Source: Puia sp. (GTDB lineage Bacteria; Bacteroidota; Bacteroidia; Chitinophagales; Chitinophagaceae). Taken from it: DNA of 64,000 nucleotides. The stretch's first letter is position 1; every line of letters begins with the position of its first letter. The DNA lies in NCBI GenBank assembly GCA_031292515.1, contig JARLGZ010000076.1:124001-188000 (forward strand), written 5' to 3'. The translations under genes and the position numbers were made by a program. The notes under the pieces were generated by a model. That model was not told where the DNA came from, did no database searches, and saw only the letters and a list, made by a program, of their open reading frames with translations. Positions 60,770 to 64,000 of this stretch are shown here, piece after piece.

Positions 60770-62002
60770 TCATGATGGTTCTCTCTGCGTGACCATTCTC
60801 CCCGGCATCATCGCTATGGCTATGATACCGATGACGGCCAGCAGGATCGCCGTTGCAAATCCGTTGGCATAGGTTCCGCCGCAATCGCGAAGCCAGCCGA
60901 CCAGCATCGGCGACAATGCTTCGGCGATCCCATCCGCGGTTAAGACGAGGCCCATGATACGCCCCATCACCTTTACGCCAAACAATTCGGCGGCCATCAG
61001 GGGGATGATCATGTAGTCACCGCCCAGTCCGATGCCGAATACAAAGGCAAACAAATATATGACCCCCGGTAAAGCAGCAAAGTAGAGCAAGGGTATGGAT
61101 CCGGCAACCAATGCGTAGATGAGGATCATTATATATTTCCTGGGGAACTTATCAGACAGCCAGCCCATCAGCAACCGTCCGCCAATACTCGACAAAAGAA
61201 TCAGGGAAATGATATTCGCCGCCTCCGATTGGGAGTATTTCAGGTCGAGGCTAAAGAATAATTTCAGGTTCTGGCTCGTCCCGCTCACCGCGCCGATGGA
61301 GCACATGCTGCCGATCACCAACCCGTAAAAGGCCCGGCTTTTCAGCATCGTGTTTAAAGAAATCTCCGGTCTGTCGCTACGGGCCCCGTCTATCAGGGAA
61401 GCGGGGTGGTCCTTTGCCGGAGGTCCCGGGTTCTCCTGTACGACCCAGGCCATCGGAAAGGCAATCCCGACCATGCCGATTCCCAGGATCATCAAGGCCT
61501 CGTGCCAGCCCAAATGCAGGTTTAGCCATTTTGCTATTTGCGGCACCAGCATGCCTCCCACGCCTATCCCAAGATAGGCGATGCCCATCGCCTTCCCCCG
61601 CGACTTATTAAACCAGCGCGCGGTCAGGACCTGGTTTGGCAGCGGGCCTCCACACATATAGCCCAATGCGTTAAAGATATAAAACAGGTAAAACTGCCAG
61701 AGTGCGGTCACCCGGCTCAGGCCGATCAGTGCGATGCCGCCCATCAGGATCCCCGCAAGCATAAGCCGCCGCGGGCCATAATGGTCGATCAGCCAGCCGG
61801 CAAAAAAACCAAACAGGCCTACGACGATCTTTGCAAAGGCATTGCCCGATGTGATCGTAGCTCGTGACCAGCCAAATTCCTTAAACCAGAAATCATAGAA
61901 GAAAGGGAGACCGTAAAACATGATACCGACCAGCGAGAAGAGGCTGAGAAAGCCTGTCGCAATCACTTTTATTTGACCGGAGCTTATCTTATGGGTCGCC
62001 AT
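60770..62002 (-). CDS. Major facilitator superfamily transporter
   Basis: A 410-residue inner-membrane carrier with 12 hydrophobic segments. The loop after helix 2 has GWLIDHYGPRRLMLAG, and the equivalent second-half loop GWLSDKFPRKYIM; both are MFS signature A. GLGGDYMIIPLMAAELFG and GRIMGLVLTADGIAEALSPMLVGWL resemble the OFA/monocarboxylate-type group, whose members carry organic acids such as oxalate, formate or sugar acids. It is the first gene of the operon and the likely importer of its substrate, consistent with a sugar acid (inference). Confidence 0.9.
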   Translation of the reverse strand: MATHKISSGQIKVIATGFLSLFSLVGIMFYGLPFFYDFWFKEFGWSRATITSGNAFAKIVVGLFGFFAGWLIDHYGPRRLMLAGILMGGIALIGLSRVTALWQFYLFYIFNALGYMCGGPLPNQVLTARWFNKSRGKAMGIAYLGIGVGGMLVPQIAKWLNLHLGWHEALMILGIGMVGIAFPMAWVVQENPGPPAKDHPASLIDGARSDRPEISLNTMLKSRAFYGLVIGSMCSIGAVSGTSQNLKLFFSLDLKYSQSEAANIISLILLSSIGGRLLMGWLSDKFPRKYIMILIYALVAGSIPLLYFAALPGVIYLFAFVFGIGLGGDYMIIPLMAAELFGVKVMGRIMGLVLTADGIAEALSPMLVGWLRDCGGTYANGFATAILLAVIGIIAIAMMPGRMVTQREPS

Positions 62003-62110
62003 TCGTCAGATGGTTAGAACTATGAATATAAGGATTCATGGGATATTGAATAATTATATTTAATTTGTCTGTGTCAAACTGCTTCTCTCACACGATTTAA
62101 TGCCAAAAAA

Positions 62111-63478
62111 ATGACTATCGATTCTGTAAACCCTTTCAATGGGGAACTCATCAAATCTTACCAGACGCATACGGACAAACAGGTGAACGAAATGATCGAC
62201 CGGACGCATCATGCCTGGCAGCGCTGGAAAGCCACCAGCTTTGCTGAACGGGGGGCCTATATGAACAAGGTAGCGGAGATACTCAGGCGCCGGAAAAACG
62301 AACTCGCGGAACTGATGGCCCTGGAGATGGGCAAGAACCTCAAAGGAGGTATTATGGAGATCGAAAAATGCGCCGTCTCCTGCGAGTATTTCGCGAACCA
62401 CGCCGAAGCCGCTTTACAGGAAGAGTTTATAAAAACGGATGCTGCCAGGAGTTATGTCAACTTCCAGCCCATCGGCGTCATCCTCGCCATCATGCCCTGG
62501 AACTTCCCGTTCTGGCAGGTGTTTCGGTTTTTGGGCCCCGCGCTGATGGTCGGCAACTGTGCCGTGTTGAAACATGCTTCGAATGTTTTCGGATGCGCCA
62601 TCGAAATAGAAAATATCATCAGGGGGGCGGGGTTTCCGGAGCATGTTTTCCAAACCTTGCTGATCGGCAGCGCCGGCGTGGATGCGGTGATAGAGCATCC
62701 GTTTATCCAGGCCGTGACCCTCACCGGTAGTGTGGCCGCGGGCAGGAAGGTGGCGCAGAAAGCCGGGTCGCTGATCAAGAAGTCGGTGTTGGAACTGGGA
62801 GGAAGCGATCCGTATATCGTACTCGAAGATGCCGACCTGGAATTGGCGGCCGAGACCTGTACGAACAGCCGGCTGATCAATAGCGGCCAGAGTTGCATCT
62901 CCGCCAAGCGGCTGATCGTAGTCGAAGCCGTGGAGAAGGAGTTCGTGGACCTGCTGACCAGGAAAATGGCTTCCAAGGTCCTGGGCGACCCCCTCGATCC
63001 GGGGACGGATCTGGGTCCGCAGGCGCGTATCGATCTGCGTGACGAGCTGCATAATCAGGTACAGGAAAGCATCAAAAAAGGCGCGAAATGTATTTTGGGC
63101 GGCACGGTTCCAAAAGGCAACAATGCCCTTTACCCCGCCACCATCCTCACCGGTGTAAAAAAAGGAATGCCGGCTTACGACGAGGAGTTGTTCGGCCCCG
63201 CTGCGGCAGTTATTGTCGTCAAAGACGAGGAAGAAGCCATCGCCATTGCAAACGATTCGGAATTTGGATTGGGGGCCGCGATCTTTACAAAGGATACGGC
63301 CCGCGGGGAAAGAATCGCAGCCACCCGTCTCGAGGCCGGCGCCTGTTTTGTAAATTCTTCCGTGAAGTCCGATGCGAGTCTGCCTTTTGGCGGAATCAAG
63401 CAATCAGGCTATGGCCGCGAGCTGGGTGTCTATGGCTTTAAGGAGCTTGTAAATATCAAGACTGTTTATGTGAAATAG
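62111..63478 (+). CDS. gabD: Succinate-semialdehyde dehydrogenase (NAD(P)-dependent)
   Basis: A 455-residue aldehyde dehydrogenase. The start SVNPFNGELIKSYQTHTDKQVNEMI is typical for the GabD/Sad group. The cofactor-linked IMPWNFPFWQVFRF, the general base Glu228 in VLELGGSDPY, the nucleophile Cys262 in NSGQSCISAKR and the ending SDASLPFGGIKQSGYGRELG are intact. Expected reaction is succinate semialdehyde to succinate, feeding the citric acid cycle. Divergent from the MFS operon with a 108-bp shared region; it might use a related aldehyde such as the ketoglutarate semialdehyde formed from uronate degradation, which its neighbours suggest but do not prove. Confidence 0.9.
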   Translation: MTIDSVNPFNGELIKSYQTHTDKQVNEMIDRTHHAWQRWKATSFAERGAYMNKVAEILRRRKNELAELMALEMGKNLKGGIMEIEKCAVSCEYFANHAEAALQEEFIKTDAARSYVNFQPIGVILAIMPWNFPFWQVFRFLGPALMVGNCAVLKHASNVFGCAIEIENIIRGAGFPEHVFQTLLIGSAGVDAVIEHPFIQAVTLTGSVAAGRKVAQKAGSLIKKSVLELGGSDPYIVLEDADLELAAETCTNSRLINSGQSCISAKRLIVVEAVEKEFVDLLTRKMASKVLGDPLDPGTDLGPQARIDLRDELHNQVQESIKKGAKCILGGTVPKGNNALYPATILTGVKKGMPAYDEELFGPAAAVIVVKDEEEAIAIANDSEFGLGAAIFTKDTARGERIAATRLEAGACFVNSSVKSDASLPFGGIKQSGYGRELGVYGFKELVNIKTVYVK

Positions 63479-63531
63479 AGGGGTTTTCCGGGAGCGAAGG
63501 CTGAGGGCTAAAGAAACCGCGTAAAGATCCG

Positions 63532-63942
63532 TTAGCTTTTGTAATAGTTCAGCATCCAGTTGATGCCAAACTGATCCTGTACGGACCCGAACAGGGCGTT
63601 CCAGAAGGTGTCGGTCACGGGGGCGAGGACTTTGCCGCCTTTGCCGAGCTTTTCGAACAGGGTGTGGATCTCTGTCTCACTGGAGCAGCTGATCGCCAGT
63701 TGGATATTGTTGCCATGGGTCTGTCCTTCGGGGCCGCTCATATCGGATCCCATAACCAGGAGCTGGCCTTTTAAGGTCAGTCCCGAATGGAAGATCTGGC
63801 CTTTCCCGGCGGGCCAGAACTGTTCCATCGGAGATCCGTCCAATTCCTGCAGATCCAGGTCGCCGCCAAAGCATTCCTTGTAAAAAGTCATGGCTTCGCG
63901 GCATTTGCCGTTAAAACCGATGTACGGGTTGATCGAATTCAT
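63532..63942 (-). CDS. VOC-family (PhnB/glyoxalase-like) protein
   Basis: A 136-residue vicinal-oxygen-chelate fold protein of the PhnB-like type. NPYIGFNGKCREAMTFYKECFGGDL, QIFHSGLTLKGQLLVMGSDM and FWNALFGSVQDQFGINWMLNY follow the family's paired beta-alpha-beta-beta-beta modules. Normal length. Such proteins bind a small ligand or metal; no function is predictable. Convergent with gabD, 53-bp gap. No signal peptide. Confidence 0.88.
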   Translation of the reverse strand: MNSINPYIGFNGKCREAMTFYKECFGGDLDLQELDGSPMEQFWPAGKGQIFHSGLTLKGQLLVMGSDMSGPEGQTHGNNIQLAISCSSETEIHTLFEKLGKGGKVLAPVTDTFWNALFGSVQDQFGINWMLNYYKS

Positions 63943-64000
63943 GATCGTGTTTTTTGGTTTATGATGTTAAAAGTAAGGCTATTCGCAGAAGAAAGAGGGG

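Noticed and set aside
62003-62110. Exact TAnnTTTG promoters for the MFS operon and gabD
   Set aside because: Only near matches (such as TTAATTTG) are seen, so no promoter feature is claimed.

Overview
The window looks like chromosomal DNA of a Bacteroidota bacterium, most likely from the family Chitinophagaceae (inference). Reasons: several genes follow TAnnTTTG-type -7 promoter elements; few starts have a Shine-Dalgarno site; and the gene set includes a 1219-residue protein with a type IX secretion C-terminal domain, 800-residue double-FtsX permeases without their own ATPase, a CarboxypepD_reg/OMP_b-brl_3 TonB-type receptor, and many secreted glycosidases and DUF-type secreted proteins. No SusC/SusD pair, phage, insertion sequence, rRNA or CRISPR array was found.

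Layout. 0-4.4 kb: core genes, namely purA (cut by the left edge), a bifunctional (p)ppGpp synthetase/hydrolase, tRNA-Leu(UAG) with promoter and terminator, and msrA. 4.5-15 kb: a GH127 enzyme, a one-domain asparaginase, a TauE/SafE permease, a sialate-O-acetylesterase-like enzyme, a giant duplicated T9SS protein and a PAS histidine kinase. 15-21 kb: two divergent FtsX permeases separated by a gene-poor, repeat-bearing spacer. 21-29 kb: a serine beta-lactamase-fold hydrolase, a GH51 arabinofuranosidase, a GNAT enzyme, an M23-fold pseudoenzyme and a secreted protein of unknown function. 29-32.4 kb: a molybdenum-cofactor operon (xdhC, ModE-like regulator, moeA); a Tat-exported molybdopterin oxidoreductase subunit that could need it lies at 50.5 kb. 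32.5-38 kb: a Tat-type sugar isomerase/epimerase, a beta-propeller, a DUF5060 glycosidase and a remnant-like COX1 homologue. 38-42.3 kb: a ybbA-ybbP-type ABC exporter divergent from a tesA-like lipoprotein esterase, the same partnership as in E. coli. 42.4-56 kb: mixed secreted and redox proteins and two clear pseudogenes. 56.2-62 kb: a five-gene sugar-catabolic operon (SDR, Gfo/Idh/MocA, isomerase, GH88-like, MFS) divergent from a succinate-semialdehyde dehydrogenase.

The most unusual signal is not a single gene. Short tandem duplications (16-32 bp units, 2-5 copies, unrelated sequences) recur at gene boundaries: abutting start codons (purA, xdhC, the molybdopterin oxidoreductase), in 5' leaders, inside the first codons or mature N-termini of secreted proteins (GH127, GH51, one hypothetical), across stop codons (histidine kinase, ybbP, tesA), and as low-complexity inserts inside enzymes. 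With at least two deletion-type pseudogenes this points to a genome remodelled by replication slippage, with possible effects on expression of the genes concerned (inference).
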